A DNA stretch of 60,000 nt. It comes from Diphasiastrum complanatum. Taxonomy: Eukaryota; Streptophyta; Lycopodiopsida; Lycopodiales; Lycopodiaceae. The notes under the pieces are model-generated. The model made no database searches and was not told where the DNA came from. It was given only the letters and a program-made list of their open reading frames with translations. The stretch is from positions 7,956,866 through 8,016,865 of the forward strand of contig CM055103.1 of NCBI GenBank assembly GCA_029204225.1, written 5' to 3'. The position numbers were made by a program, and so were the translations under genes. Positions 20,932 through 32,735 of the stretch are shown here, piece by piece. Positions within the stretch are counted from its first letter, which is position 1, and the number at the start of each line of letters is the position of its first letter.

Positions 20932-21973
20932 GACCCTCAAAGATTTTTGCAAATATTTGAGAATGCATGTGATGTATATGGCGAGACATCACCCAACGCC
21001 ATGATTCAACTCTTCTCAATGACCATGATCGATCGAGCACGATAATGGTTTTTTAACCTTGATCGTGAAGATAAACGTGACTGGTCACTCTTGAAGGAGG
21101 CCTTTATCAAATGCTTCAAGCCATTTTGCTTGATAGAAAGCCCTTTTGTCAAGCTAAGTAATATCAAAATGACAAAAGACGAACAAGTATGAGACTATAT
21201 TGAGCGTTTCAAACGTCTCAAAAGTCAAGTACAAGAACAGCCCTCTGAACAGATGCTCATCATCTGGTTCTTAGTCGGCCTTCCAAGATGGATTAGACGC
21301 GAGCTTAAATCCAATATACGAGCCTAAAGTTAGCTATGTCTGATGCCATCAAGGAAGAAGACGAAGGATTAGATGTTGACGAATCCAAGGAAAGGTGAGC
21401 ACCACGTGCTCCTGTCCATGAGTCAAAGCCAATCGAGGATACCCGAGATCAGCTTGGACATCCCAGTTGGAATTGCTTAATAAGCAACATCAACTATAGA
21501 TGGAGAAACTCACCAATGAGTTTCAAACTACCTTGAAGTCTATCCAAAGCAGTATGCCTGATCAGCCAAACCCTGCACATGTACCTTATAGACGACAAAC
21601 AATATGGTGCCCACACTGCCGGGCTACGCATCTTGTTCATGCTTGTCCTTCATATCGACCTATCCAAGCACATATAGTTCAACAATATGAAGAACACCCA
21701 TCCCAATCTGGAAATGCCTTGTCTTATCCTGACTATCCATGAGAAAGTCTAGACCCACTAGCCATGCAAGATGGCTATGCAATTATACAAGGGCCACTGC
21801 ACACCAGATGCTTCATCTGTGGTGAAACTGGCCACTTCATGGTTGATTGTCCAGTCAAGACCGAGTACCATCCTGAGTGTCCCGACTGTATAAGAAAACA
21901 CAGTTTCAAAGACTGTCCAAAACGATCGACCAAGATCCTATCTGCCTGTCACGTCAGTTATGAATCACAATAG
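20932..21973 (+). pseudogene. gypsy-2 gag, broken
   Basis: Capsid motifs related to gypsy-1 are readable across frameshifts: RFLQIFENACDVYGETS with LFSMTM (about 20,940-21,025), LLKEAFIKCFKPFCLIESPF (about 21,090-21,145) and IIWFLVGLPRWIRRELKS (about 21,260-21,312). A CX2CX3HX4C unit, CPHCRATHLVHAC, lies near 21,610-21,650. The final frame 21764-21973 carries CFICGETGHFMVDC (normal spacing) and CPDCIRKHSFKDC (short spacing). Gag would package element RNA; this copy has several stops, so it is dead. Confidence 0.8.
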
Positions 21974-22939
21974 GATCCTCACGACAACCACACGAGCACC
22001 ATAGCACCCAACAGTTAAACCTGCTGCTCACCTGCTACCATGTCCGACTATGAGCAACCTCCGTAGGAAATTGACAGTTTTTCTCCCCTTCTACAACCTC
22101 AAATCTATTTGTCTTTCCACATGCTGATAAGATTTCCAATGTGCCAATACACAATATTTCTCGGATTCGGAACTCCAGATAGAGATTCGGTTCTGAATCT
22201 CTTGTTCACAGAGGTCCTCAAGACATAGTACCTCAATGATACCTGCATCTCAAGCTATATCTTACAATATCTGCTATCAATGATGATAGATTTTAGTGTC
22301 ACCAACCCTGTCTTGTTTTGACAAGGGCATGTCAGAGTAAGTCACATTACTCTACAAAGCAACTGAAATATTGCAACTATCAAGGTGAATTATCAATGTC
22401 GATGAATGCAAGTTTTGTTCGACAAGTGCTATACAGTTCTCACTCTCTGTAATGTTTGTTTATTTCTTTGTTTCTCTTCACTTATTTTATGTGATTGATT
22501 TTTGCATGAGAAATAGCTACTACAAGAGAGCCTTCTGTAGAGCATCTCCAGAACACATTTTCATTCATCTATCCATCTTCAGATTACCTTGTACAACAGT
22601 TTAGGACTTTTGAGGAATATCAAAAATCCATGTATAGTCAGAGTTCATTCATGCATCTCATTGCCATATTAATCTTCGAGTCAACTACAACAATATCGAA
22701 ATAAATTTAGTTAAAATTTGTTCAATCTTTAGTCCAGTCGCATGTTCAACGTGTTTCAACTACGTGTTCCACACACCGATCCAATCTTGAACATGAACAG
22801 TTACCCGCAACAGCATCTCCACCAACAAATTTTTTATTTTTTTTTTGGGAGGGGTAGGGGAGTGGTGCTTGGATCCACCGGAGCAGTTACGCTGCCAGCA
22901 ACAACACTAGCAAGATCGACAGCCAAGGTCACAAACCCA
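21974..22939. other. No recognisable gene; decayed retrotransposon sequence
   Basis: I see no protease, polymerase or LTR signature here. A T-run and G-rich stretch (TTTTTTTTTTGGGAGGGGTA, about 22,837) resembles neither a convincing polypurine tract nor a poly(A) tail. Confidence 0.4.
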
Positions 22940-23364
22940 AAGTCGACAATGACAAGGCTAAGAAGACAGATGGGCAATCCAAAGTGACTCGATCAGAAGA
23001 AGTACCCCAGTCACGACGAAGATCTTTCAGAAAGAGAAACACAAGCATTGGAAAATCAGTCTCCTTCTTCAACCAACCTCTTGGATGATCAGCCAAACGA
23101 AGATCTAAGAAGCAGGCGAAGCAGCCAGAACAAATAAAGAGAGAGATCCAAGAAGTTGAGGAGGAAAGGACAAAACTTAAGCAACAGATGAGTCAGATCA
23201 ACCTTGATCGAAAGAAATTCTCTGGAGCAATGATAGTTGAATCCCCTCCTACGAAGCCAAAGAGATCCAAAAGTAACGGATCAAAAGAAAGTGCTGTAGA
23301 AAAGAAAAAAAAAGATGAAGACAACTATGAACCTGCAAATAAAATGAGCTCTTCACCCAGCAAG
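22940..23364 (+). pseudogene. Charged coiled-coil-like frames, probably retrotransposon-derived
   Basis: Overlapping plus-strand frames encode a Lys/Glu/Arg/Gln-rich segment (IQEVEEERTKLKQQMSQINL near 23,145-23,205), then Pro/Lys/Ser-rich sequence (PPTKPKRSKSNGSKESAVEK). The heptad-like spacing of Leu, Met and Ile hints at a coiled coil. It lies between gypsy-2 gag and the gypsy-3 leader, so it may be a 3' remnant of one of them. I do not recognise the protein. Confidence 0.3.
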
Positions 23365-23689
23365 TGGTGGTCAAAGCTCGGCATTGCAAGGGTCCAAGGC
23401 TGCAACTGTAGAACTATCAATTCCTTCATCCTTTCACCAAGCCTTCATCTTGCGCCGTTGCCACTCATTTCATTTTATCTATTGCTTCTTTTTTCCTTCT
23501 TAGTTCGTTCTCGTTTTATCGCTCACTTTTTTTCCTCGTTCTAGTTTATCGTACCCTCTTCCATTGTTAGCTACCGTACTATCTCATTTTTTGATAGGGG
23601 GGAGAACCAAGCCACTTGGTTTAATTTTTAAGTGTTTTTAAGCAATTTTTTTATGTTTTTGGTTGATTTTTTTGCATGAAACCTTACCA

Positions 23690-24425
23690 ACAGAACTTGC
23701 CCACTTGCACAAAACCTGAACAGAACATCAACCTTCTGAATATCCCTTTTGCAAGTTCTTGTAAGGCCAAAAAGTCACATATCAAACCACCTCAGAAAAC
23801 TCGCCCATCATCTCACAGAGCCAAATCCATCAGTACCTTGTGCGAGTTCTCTGGAGCTCAATTTTGTCAAAAACCTTCAACTCAAACCAAACTCTTGCAA
23901 AAAAATCATCAAAACAAAATTCGCCCACTGTCATTATGGCTCAAAAACCAGTTGCACAAGTTCCTAATGACCTGTGCGAATTCTCTACAATGAAAAAAGT
24001 TTGAATTTTGAGCAGTCAATGAAATGTTTGTTATTTTTGGTCAAACCAAACTCGCACACATACTGAGGTCCACAACTAAAATTCACCCTTGTTATTTTTA
24101 GCTTTCTCAGTAAAATTCCAACTCACAAGTACCCTGTGCGAATTTGTCCTGACTAAAAAAATAATTCTGAGTGACTTTCAGTGATTTTGGCCATAAATAG
24201 AATTCGCACAAATATCTACTCTGCTCAACAAAACTCGCACACAGCCCTAGGAACTCGCCCATAGTGAGACAGATCTGTCTAAGGGTTGAAATCAGAAAAA
24301 TTTTGAAAAAAGTTTTTGTCTGAACCACAAGGACCTTGAATTTTAACTGAAATATTGAGGTTCTCGCACACTGTACCCTTGACTGAGTCAACTATTTTTT
24401 GAGTCCTTGGCAGCTTGTGTGAGTT
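23690..24425 (+). repeat. gypsy-3 leader motif cluster (ACTCGCACA / TGTGCGAGTT words)
   Basis: About fifteen copies of ACTCGC(A/C)CA or its reverse complement TGTGCGAGTT lie in 735 bp. Examples lie near 23,695, 23,799, 23,839, 23,922, 23,972, 24,050, 24,138, 24,201, 24,231, 24,251, 24,361 and 24,413. The core resembles the gypsy-1 words but lacks the doubled CT. Spacing is irregular and no gene covers it. Confidence 0.8.
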
Positions 24426-24602
24426 TTGGTTGTGTTATGTGAACCAAGAATTTCCAGAGAGTTACCAGTTTTACCCTATCTAGTTGATTGACCACCTGCT
24501 GCATGCATTCATTGCAACCTCACTCTCGGCCGTTGAATTTCTATCTTACTACTGTAATTTTACAGTGATATTACCCTGGCGAGACAACTTATAATAGGTG
24601 AC

Positions 24603-25430
24603 ATGAGTAAGGAACCTGAAGGTGCCCCTGCTCCATGAATCAAACGACGAATCCCTAGGATCGATGCACCAAAATACGATGGGAGATCCGACCCAATTAG
24701 ATTCCTCCAAGATTTTGAAAATGCTTGCAAATTCTATGGTGATACTTCTAAAAATGAGAAACTACGTCTTTTTCCTATGAATACTAGGGGACGCTAAGGA
24801 ATGGTATCTTAATCTTGAAGAATCTGATATAGTTTCCTGGGAAACCCTTACCGCCGCCCTAACCAAATGCTTCAAACCTTCCAAATTGACCCAAAGCCCT
24901 TTCATTCAACTATCTCATATCAAGATGAGAAGGGACGAATCTGTAGGCACCTACATTGAGTGCTTTGAGCACCTCAAAGTTGAATGCACTGATGAGAAAA
25001 TAACAAAAAAAATGGCCATCAAACTCTTCCTAGTAGGTTTACCTAAATATATCTGACGAGAAGTTAGACCAGCCGACTCTTATGACCAGTTGAAAGACGT
25101 AATGGATGATGCCATTAGAGAGGAAGATGAAGGATCACATGATGAGTATGATCATCGTGATCGTAAGGGAAAGGCTCACATTAAAAATGATTCACACCCT
25201 AAGCCCACCTCTAGTTCCAATTCCACTGAGTTGTTACATCATATGGATACCTGACAAAAAACTCAGCAAGCCCAAATGGATAAGCTTACAGCTGATTTCC
25301 AAAAGATGCTTAAAGATATGGCTAACAAGACTTATTCGTCCCGGGAGAATGTGTGGTGCTCTATCTGTTCCGAAAACCATACTGCTAACGAATGGCCACA
25401 CGTGAAAATGTATTTGAGAACTCCACTCCA
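24603..25430 (+). pseudogene. gypsy-3 gag, broken
   Basis: ATG 24603 opens MSKEPEGAPAP, then a stop, then PRIDAPKYDGRSDPIRFLQD and FENACKFYGDTSKNEKLRLF, matching the gypsy-1 capsid block. The frame shifts after FPMNT and resumes with LTKCFKPSKLTQSPFIQLSH, MAIKLFLVGLPKYI and DVMDDAIREEDEGSHDEYDH. A knuckle-like CSICSENHTANEW follows, with Trp in place of the last Cys of the gypsy-1 unit CSMCTQNHTTNEC. Stops, frameshifts and the lost Cys mark it as dead. Confidence 0.82.
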
Positions 25431-25514
25431 TTAGTCTATTCTAATCCTATTGAGCAAATCAAACTTCAAGATGAATTTCAGAAACAACTGCAAGACGTTG
25501 ATGATGCAACACAC

Positions 25515-26594
25515 CTTTTACAATTAGAGGTGAGAAAGTCCTCCAAATCCAAGGTAGAGCCTCCGAATGTTCTCCAAGCAACCTGCAAGCTTCAAGATGC
25601 TCCCCAACTCCAAACTAGGATGCCTCCATCTGCAAGTAAGGATTTGCAAGCCTCCAAGGATCTCTGCTCCACCTGTGTCCCTAGTCTTTAAACACAAAGA
25701 TAGATAACAAGCTGGCCTCGAGTATTCACCACCCAACCATAGCTAGATCCAAGCTCCAAGCTCCAAGCAAGACCTATCTAGCACCCCCTTGCTAACCATA
25801 AACAAATCACAAGCATATCGCAACACTCCATAGCATTCTCAAGATCCAAACCCTACTTATGTCCCATACCATAAGCAAGATCCAAACCTCAAGCATACTA
25901 CCACAAGAAAGCACTCTACACACTAGTAGCAACACTAGAGCATAAGCAAAGTAAACAAGAGAGATCTCTCCCTTCCAGTGGGCACCCTACTACCCTCATA
26001 TAGATGGCCCATGGACCCCTCCAATGCACTATGGAGTTCCATGTTCATCCAATGATAGAGAGAGAAGCCTAGGGGAGTTAAAGAATCTCCAAGAGCCTCC
26101 ATAGACTTATGGAAGGTCAAGAGACTCCTTCCATAATCTATGACTCTTTGAATGCCTTTCTTGTGGGAGTTGGAAACCCAATGGACACTTTAGAAGGGCG
26201 CCCTCCTACTAGGTCCCATTGCCCAAGTTGTGCATGTATACTTTGGTCCTAGACCAATAAAGTGATATGGTTCAAGGTTGAGGCCCAAGGTTTAGAAAAA
26301 TAGTCATCCAATGACTTTCTACAACCTCTCTAGGTTCCATACCTCCATCCAAGGCATATACACATACATGCCCTTAACCAAGGACACTAGTACCTTAGTC
26401 TAAGACACCTACCCTTAATACTAAGGGTACCTCTTTATCCAAGGGTCACGTCTTTATCCAAGGGTCACGTGACTCCATACCTCCGACTAAGGTATAGTCA
26501 CTTGCATGCTCTTATCCAAGGACACATACCCTTAATCCTAAGGGTACATTGCCATTTAGCCCCCAACACTAAATGGACTAATAGGGGTCTGACA
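25515..26594 (-). repeat. gypsy-4 3' LTR, complete, about 1080 bp
   Basis: On the minus strand it starts TGTCAGACCCCTATTAGTCC at 26594, right after the purine tract TTTAGGGGGAAGGAA. About 390 bp at the other end match 34,658-35,043 closely (for example CCTAGTCTTTAAACACAAAG). The 25,515 edge is approximate because the end lacks a clear CA. Confidence 0.8.
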
Positions 26595-26631
26595 TTCCTT
26601 CCCCCTAAACTTAAATTTTTTCTTGTAGAAA

Positions 26632-29630
26632 AAAAGGAGTTTTTCTCTTCTCTCTTATCTTATGATGGACCTATAAAGTCTATCTATACAGCAAATGATG
26701 AAGCTTGTAAGATTGAAGGAGTTGGTAGCATTCCCCTTTGCTTAGGATCTTCCAAAAAGATCAACATAGAAGGTGTTTTGTACATTCCTACAATAACAAA
26801 GAATCTACTAAGTGTTGGCCAAATGGTAGACAATGGTTTCAATGTTGACTTTGCTTCAAGTGAATGTTTCATCAAGAAGAAGGATAAGATAGTGGCTAAG
26901 GGCACTAGACTTGGCAAACTTTATAAGCTGGATGCATTTGTGGATACTAATGTTGTCATGTTGGCCGATAAGAGCAAGATATCTACCTTTACTTTATGGC
27001 ACAAAAGACTTGAACATGTCAACTCGGGTTCCATGGAGGCTATGATCAAGGAGGAGTATGCTTTAGGCCTACCAAGGTCTATTGTGAAGGAAGACAAGGT
27101 TTGTGAAGCTTGTACCTTATCCAAGGCACATAAGAAGGTGTTTCCTAACTCCATCACAAAGTCATCTCATCCTCTTGAACTCATACACTCGGATGTGCAC
27201 ATTGCTAGCACCAAATCTAATGGAGGTCCATCCATGTTTTTAACCTTCATTGATGACTACTCAAGATATTGTTGGGTGTTCTTACTTTCCTTCAAGTCTC
27301 AAGTATTTGATACTTTTGTAAAGTTCAAGTTGTTTGTGGAAAAGCATCATAATCATAGCATCAAGATTCTTAGAAGTGACAATGGTGGAGAATTCATCTC
27401 CAATGAGTTCAAGGCCTTTTGTGAGGAGGAAGGGATCAAGAAAGAGACTTCTTGTCCTTACACTCCTCAACAAAATGGAGTTGTTGAAAGAAGGAATAGA
27501 ACATTATGTGAATGTTCTAAGGCTTTAAGATTAGATGCTTGTTTGCCCAAATCCTTTTGGGGTGAGTCTCTTGTATGTGCAAACTACTTGATGAATAGGG
27601 TGTCATGCAAAGCAATTGAAGGCAAAACTCCTTATGAGATGTTGTATGGAAAGAAACCCAATCTTAATCACTTGAAAGTTTTTGGGTGTATATGTTATGT
27701 GCATGTGCCATTGGAAACAAGAACCAAGGAGGATCCATCTTCCACAAGAGGGATCATACTTGGATATACAAGCTCAAGCAAGGGCTACAAAGTCTATCTC
27801 CCATCCTTGACCAAATTTGTTGTTTCAAGGGATGTCATCTTTGATGAACATCATATGCATATGCTTGAAGAAGGCTCAAGTGCTCCAACAATCAAGAAGA
27901 AGATGGCCGAGGAGCAAGATCTTGATTTTGAGGAGGAGCTCATGGAGGAACAAGCACCAAACCCACCTATCACACCAAGGAGATCTTCAAGGGCAAAAGT
28001 GGAGCCATCAAGGCTCACATATCAAGGCAAAGGACATCAAGTTGAGGGTATCTCATCCACTTCTTATGCTTTATCTAGTTTTGAAGAACCGTCTAATGTT
28101 GAAGATGCATTGAACTCCAAAGAATGGTATAAAGCTATGTTGGATGAGTATGATGCCTTGATTGAGAATGAAACTTGGTTGCTTGTTGAGAGACCTCAAA
28201 GGAATGTAATAGGATGCAAGTGGGTCTTCGAGCTTAAGTTGAATGCAAATGGGAGTGTTAACAAACATAAAGCAAGATTAGTTGCAAAAGGTTATGCTCA
28301 AGAGATAGGGATAGACTATGAGGAAACTTTTGCACCCGTGGCCAAGATGGTCACAATAAGACTAATCATTGCACTTGCATCACATTTTGGATGGATTCTA
28401 TGTCAAATGGATGTCTCTAATGCTTTCTTGAATGGTTTTTTGGAAGAGGATATCTATATGGAGCAGCCACAAGGGTTCATCAAGCATGGAATGGAGAACA
28501 AAGTATGCCATCTCCAAAGAAGCATCTATGGCTTGAAGCAAGCCTCGAGATCTTGGAATTCAAGACTACATTGCTATCTTATTTCACTTTCTTTTGTTCA
28601 AAGTGAATATGATCCTACTCTTTACATTAAGTTTGATGATGTTGGTATTGTACTTTTACTCATTTATGTAGATGACATCATCATTAGTGGAAATAGTGTT
28701 GATGGTATTGAAAAAATCAAGATAGATCTATCCTTAGAGTTCAAGATGGTAGATCTAGGGTGTCTTCACTTCATCTTAGGCATAGAAGTACTTAGAGGGT
28801 CTGATTTTATCTTTATAAGTCAAGTAAACTATGCTCAAAGTCTTTTGAAGAAGTATAAGATGGAAGTATGCAAAAGTGTTGACACACCAATGGAGCAAGA
28901 TGTAAAAGTGCCAAATGAAGATGATGAAAGATCCTTCATGGACATCACTTTGTTTAGGCAACTTATAGGTTCCTTAATGTGGATCACTATAACTAGACCA
29001 GATCTTAGCTTTAGTGTATGTAGGTTGAGCCAATCCATGCAAAAGCCATTGAATATCCATTGGAAAAAGGCTAAGAGGATTCTAAGATACATCTCGGGTA
29101 CATTGGATTTTGGGATTCTATATAGAGGAGATGTGATTAACCTTCATGCATTTAGTGATTCAGATTTTGCAGGGGACAAGAGGGATAGGAAATCAACAAG
29201 TGCCTATTCAACTTTCATAGGAGAAGGTGTGGTTTCATGGCTTTCAAAAAAGCAAGAAAGTATATCTCTATCTTCAACCGAGGCCGAGTACAAAGCTTTG
29301 ACAACCACTACAAAGGAGGTACTTTGGATCAAGAGATTATTGGTGGAACTAAAGATCATGGATTCAGAGGAGGCACCAATCATCTACAATGACAATATAT
29401 CAGCCCAACACCTTGCATCTAACCCAATCTTCCATGCAAGATCTAAGCACATTGAGATATGCCATCACTTTGTGAGAGAAATGGTGCAAGCCAAGGAGAT
29501 TGCTTTGGAGCATGTTCCAAGCAATGAATGTGTAGCTGATCTACTTACTAAACCACTTCAAAAGACACCTTTTATGAAGTTCAGATCATCACTTGGAGTG
29601 ATTAGTAAAGCAATGATTGAACCAAGCTAG
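26632..29630 (+). CDS. Ty1/copia pol: end of protease region, integrase, RT and RNase H
   Basis: A single uninterrupted frame, open from 26,469, of which about the first 54 codons are gypsy-4 LTR/polypurine sequence. Copia protein begins near 26,632 with EFFSSLLSYDG, just past where the protease active site would have been. Integrase: zinc-binding LWHKRLEHVN...CEACTLSK, then catalytic HSD, RSDNGGEF and QNGVVERRN (residues about 177-340). RT: GCKWVFELKLNANG, MDVSNAFLNGFLEEDIYMEQ and the catalytic YVDDIIISG (about residue 733). RNase H: FSDSDFAGD, STEAEYKAL and YNDN. It ends DLLTKPLQKTPFMKFRSSLG. No stop in 1,000 codons indicates recent activity of the source element. Gag, protease and the 5' LTR are lost, so this copy is not autonomous. 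Confidence 0.93.
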
Positions 29631-29644
29631 ATAGTGAGGAGGAG

Positions 29645-30176
29645 TGTTAAAAATTCACAATTCTAGCTTGACTAGTTTTGGTCATATGACTTGTAAATAG
29701 TTAGATGGTCATGATGTGGCTTGTCACACGTGCCAAATAGCATAGGATTCCATTCATAAGGATGTTATCAAGTAGACCTAAGTGTTAGAACCTTTGGAAT
29801 GAGTCCAAATTATGCTTAGATACAAGGAAGAAAAAATAGGAGCTATTTTTGGTAATTTTTGCATTGTTGAGGGATCTCCAAGATTCCAACCCTAACTTGG
29901 TAGGGATGAAAGATCCACCAAAATGTTTGAGTACTTGTGATTACTAATGATTATAGGGTTGAATGTAGGTTTGGTGTACAGTACTCAGACTGTGGGAGGC
30001 TGTACTTTCACACGTGTGAAGCCTTCTTCAAGGATTTGGGCCATTTAGTGAGGTTCAAGCATAGATTTTTGATGGATTTTGATGGTTCAACTTGTGCTAA
30101 TCTTATGAAATCATAATCTATTGTTTCCCTCATCATTTCAAGTGTTTTAGTATCCTTATTTGTTGTAATTTTTACA
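29645..30176 (+). repeat. Copia 3' LTR, 532 bp
   Basis: It begins TGTTAAAAATTCACAATTCT right after a purine tract (GTGAGGAGGAG) 15 bp past the pol stop, and ends ...GTAATTTTTACA, giving TG...CA with partly inverted ends. The base after it is gypsy-4 pol sequence. The matching 5' LTR is absent from the window. Confidence 0.85.
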
Positions 30177-31523
30177 TCTACTGGGTATTAACAATCGCCT
30201 TGGGTTCAGGTGGTCCACTCACGGACTCATCACGAAGAAGTTCCTCTAGATCTTCCACAGGGACTAGGGTCTCCCCAACCCCCAACGAGGGTTTCAACTT
30301 ACTAATGTGGAAAAGAGGATGAATTCCAACGTTAGCTGGAAGGTCTAGTTTGTATGCGACCTTGTTTATCACTTGGATAACCTTAAAAGGACCGCAATAC
30401 CTAGGCGACAACTTTGCACACTTAATATTTTTCAAGCCCATAGAGTGACTAGGGACTCTAAAAAATTCTCAGTTGTTGACCATGAATACCTTGTGCTTTC
30501 GAGATAGATCAGCATAGTGCCTTGTCCTGTCATGGGCAGTTCTTATGCTATCTTTAGCCAGTTGTAACAATTTTTGCATATCCGCAAAGAAATCAGCTGC
30601 GGCTTGCACCCGTAGGTTTTTCATGCCAACACTAATTGGTGATCAAGGTTGAAAACCATACATAAGCATGAAAGGGCTGAATTCGGTCGCTGAATGTTTT
30701 ACACTGTTATATGCAAAATTCACCAGTGGAAGGTACTGTTCCCAATCATACTGCCGATGGCCCACATATGCTCGAAGCATATCCTCCATCGTCTGATTGG
30801 TCCTTTTCGTTTGACCGTCTGATTTCGGATGATCTGTAGAACTCAAACTTAAAGTTGTTTCCAACTTTTCAAATACTGCTTGCCAAAAATTTCCAGTGAA
30901 TTTTGGGTCACGGTCACTGACAATATCGCAAGGCAGCCTGTATAGTTGAAAAAGCTTCTCAACAAAAAGTTGAGCTAGTTTTGAAGCTTTAACAGTAGTT
31001 TTTGTTGGGATAAATTGAGAAAACTTCGTAAATCTATCAACAATGACCCAAATCGAATTGTGGCCCTTCCTTGTACGTGGAAGCCCGACCACAAAATCCA
31101 TAGATTTCTTTTCCACTTTCCAGTATGAATATCTAAAGGATGTAACAGGCCACTAGCTTTTAGCCTCTATGCTTTATTTAACTGGCACTTAGTACATTTA
31201 AGTACATAGGCCTCTACCTGACTTTTCATCTTAGGCCACCAAAATTGCCTTCAAACTAAGTCAAGTGTTCTTTGTATACCCGGATGTCCTGCACATGGAC
31301 TATCATGACACTCATGCAAGATTTGGGCCCTTACAGTGTCATTATCCGGTACACACACCTTTCCTTTACGAAACAAAATCCTGTTTCGAATTAGGAAATC
31401 CGTTTCAGTCTTTCCTTGATTCGAGGAATCTTGCAGACCTGAATCGACCCCCGAAAGTACTTGTTGCCAATACTTTCCAAAAAACGGATTGGACTTATAT
31501 AGTCCTTGGAGAGACTGAAACAA
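30177..31523 (-). pseudogene. gypsy-4 integrase with GPY/F module and cut chromodomain
   Basis: The enzyme would insert element DNA. The zinc-binding HHCC region is seen as HECHDSPCAGHPGIQ and LKCTKCQLNK (31,523-31,180, one stop between). The catalytic core follows with KSMDFVVGLPRTRKGHNSIW, SDRDPKFTGNFWQ and HPKSDGQTKRTNQTMED (31,116-30,643). The C-terminal module reads [20 protein letters not shown] and [12 protein letters not shown] (30,441 on). The protein stops at [12 protein letters not shown], which looks like the beginning of a chromodomain (PxxILDTR...), exactly where the copia LTR begins. Other breaks lie near 31,120 and 30,640. Confidence 0.87.
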
Positions 31524-31544
31524 CTCCAGTTCTATAACAGTAAA

Positions 31545-32635
31545 TCACAACTGATTAATAACCGGTAACTGACCCAAAGCATCCGCTAGAGTATTTTGAC
31601 TTCCTTTACAATAACGTATAGAAAAGTCAAAGATTTGCATCAGCTTAGCCCATCTAGCTTGCCTCACCTTTAAATCTGTAGCATCACAAAAATATCGAAG
31701 AGTCTGATGATCCGTCAAAACTTCAAATCTGGCTCCATACAAATAATGTCGTCAAATTTTCAAGGAATGAACAATTGCAAACAGTTTCTTCTCATAGGTA
31801 CAATACCTAGACTGAGCAGGATTGAGTTTTTTGCTTTCATAAGCCACATGATGTCCATTTTGCATCAAAAGAGCTCCAATAGCATCATCACTGGCATCCG
31901 TCCTAACCACAAAAGCCTTATTAGGATTGCCAATGATTAGTATTGGTGCCGAAGTGACACTTTTCTTAAGCAACTCAAAACAATTATTCATATCCTCCGT
32001 CCACACCACTAGTGGACTCTTAGCCCTCCGGCTTAGCTTCTTATAGCCTTTCAAGGCCTGGGTAGGGGGAAATGCCAATTGAGCAAATTGGGGAATATGC
32101 CGATGGAAAAATCCCACAAACCCCAAGAAAGACTTGATTTCTCGAACTGTGGTGAGAATAGGCCAATCAATAACCCTCTGGATACAATCAGCCTCAATCT
32201 CCACCCCTTCAAAAATCTTATGCCTCAAGTAGGACAATTCCGTAGCAAAAAAGTCACACTTAGACTCCTTGGCAAAGAGCTTTTCCCTTCTTAGAATGTC
32301 CAAGACAATCCTAATATGTTCTTTATGTTCCGCCAAAGTCTTACTGAACACTAGGATATCATCTAAGAATACCACTACGAATCTTTCCAAATATGACCTG
32401 AACAAATCATTCATCATTTGTTGGAATCAAAAGGCAACACCAAAAAATTGTAGTGACCAAAGCGAGTTCGAAACCCGGTTTTTGGTATATCTTCTACCTT
32501 AATGCGTATCTGATGGTAGCCCGATCTTAGATCTATCTTGGTAAAGTACCCAGCACCACCAAGAGTCTATTAGATCATCCATCCGCGACAGTGGATATCC
32601 ATTCTTAACAGTTACCTTGTTCAATTTCTTTACTT
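31545..32635 (-). pseudogene. gypsy-4 reverse transcriptase and RNase H
   Basis: It begins at KLNKVTVKNGYPLSRMDDLI near 32,625, so the RT N-terminus and the entire protease are missing. Stops and a frameshift follow, then [20 protein letters not shown] with catalytic FLDDILVFSK (32,417 on). The connection segment reads IKSFLGFVGFFHRHIPQFAQ. RNase H has VRTDASDDAIGALLMQ, YEKKLFAIVH, a stop, then LTDHQTLRYF and QNTLADALGQLP. A deletion near 32,640 joins gag to the RT. Confidence 0.87.
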
Positions 32636-32735
32636 TTAAAAAAAAAGTTTATTAGGTCCAAAGACTAAATAACTAAGGACAAAATACATCCATCTCATTA
32701 CTTCGAGATAGATTATCTGAGGTAGAAGCTGGTTA

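Larger units (their letters stand above)
18097..21990 (+). mobile_element. Ty3/gypsy element gypsy-2, 5' part
   Basis: Plus-strand element with a 5' LTR (18097-19261), a primer-binding site, a leader with a long repeat array, a Pro/His/Thr-rich frame, and gag ending in zinc knuckles. It begins at the base where the gypsy-1 LTR is interrupted, so it inserted into gypsy-1. No pol or 3' LTR was recognised. Sequence after about 21,990 loses all gypsy motifs. Confidence 0.7.
23640..25514 (+). mobile_element. Ty3/gypsy element gypsy-3: leader and gag only
   Basis: A motif-rich leader (23,690-24,425) is followed by gag (24,603-25,430) of the same family as gypsy-1. The element is cut at 25,515 by the left LTR of gypsy-4. 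Its own LTR was not identified with confidence; a purine tract GATAGGGGGGAGAA at about 23,594 precedes it and may belong to the previous element. Confidence 0.65.
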
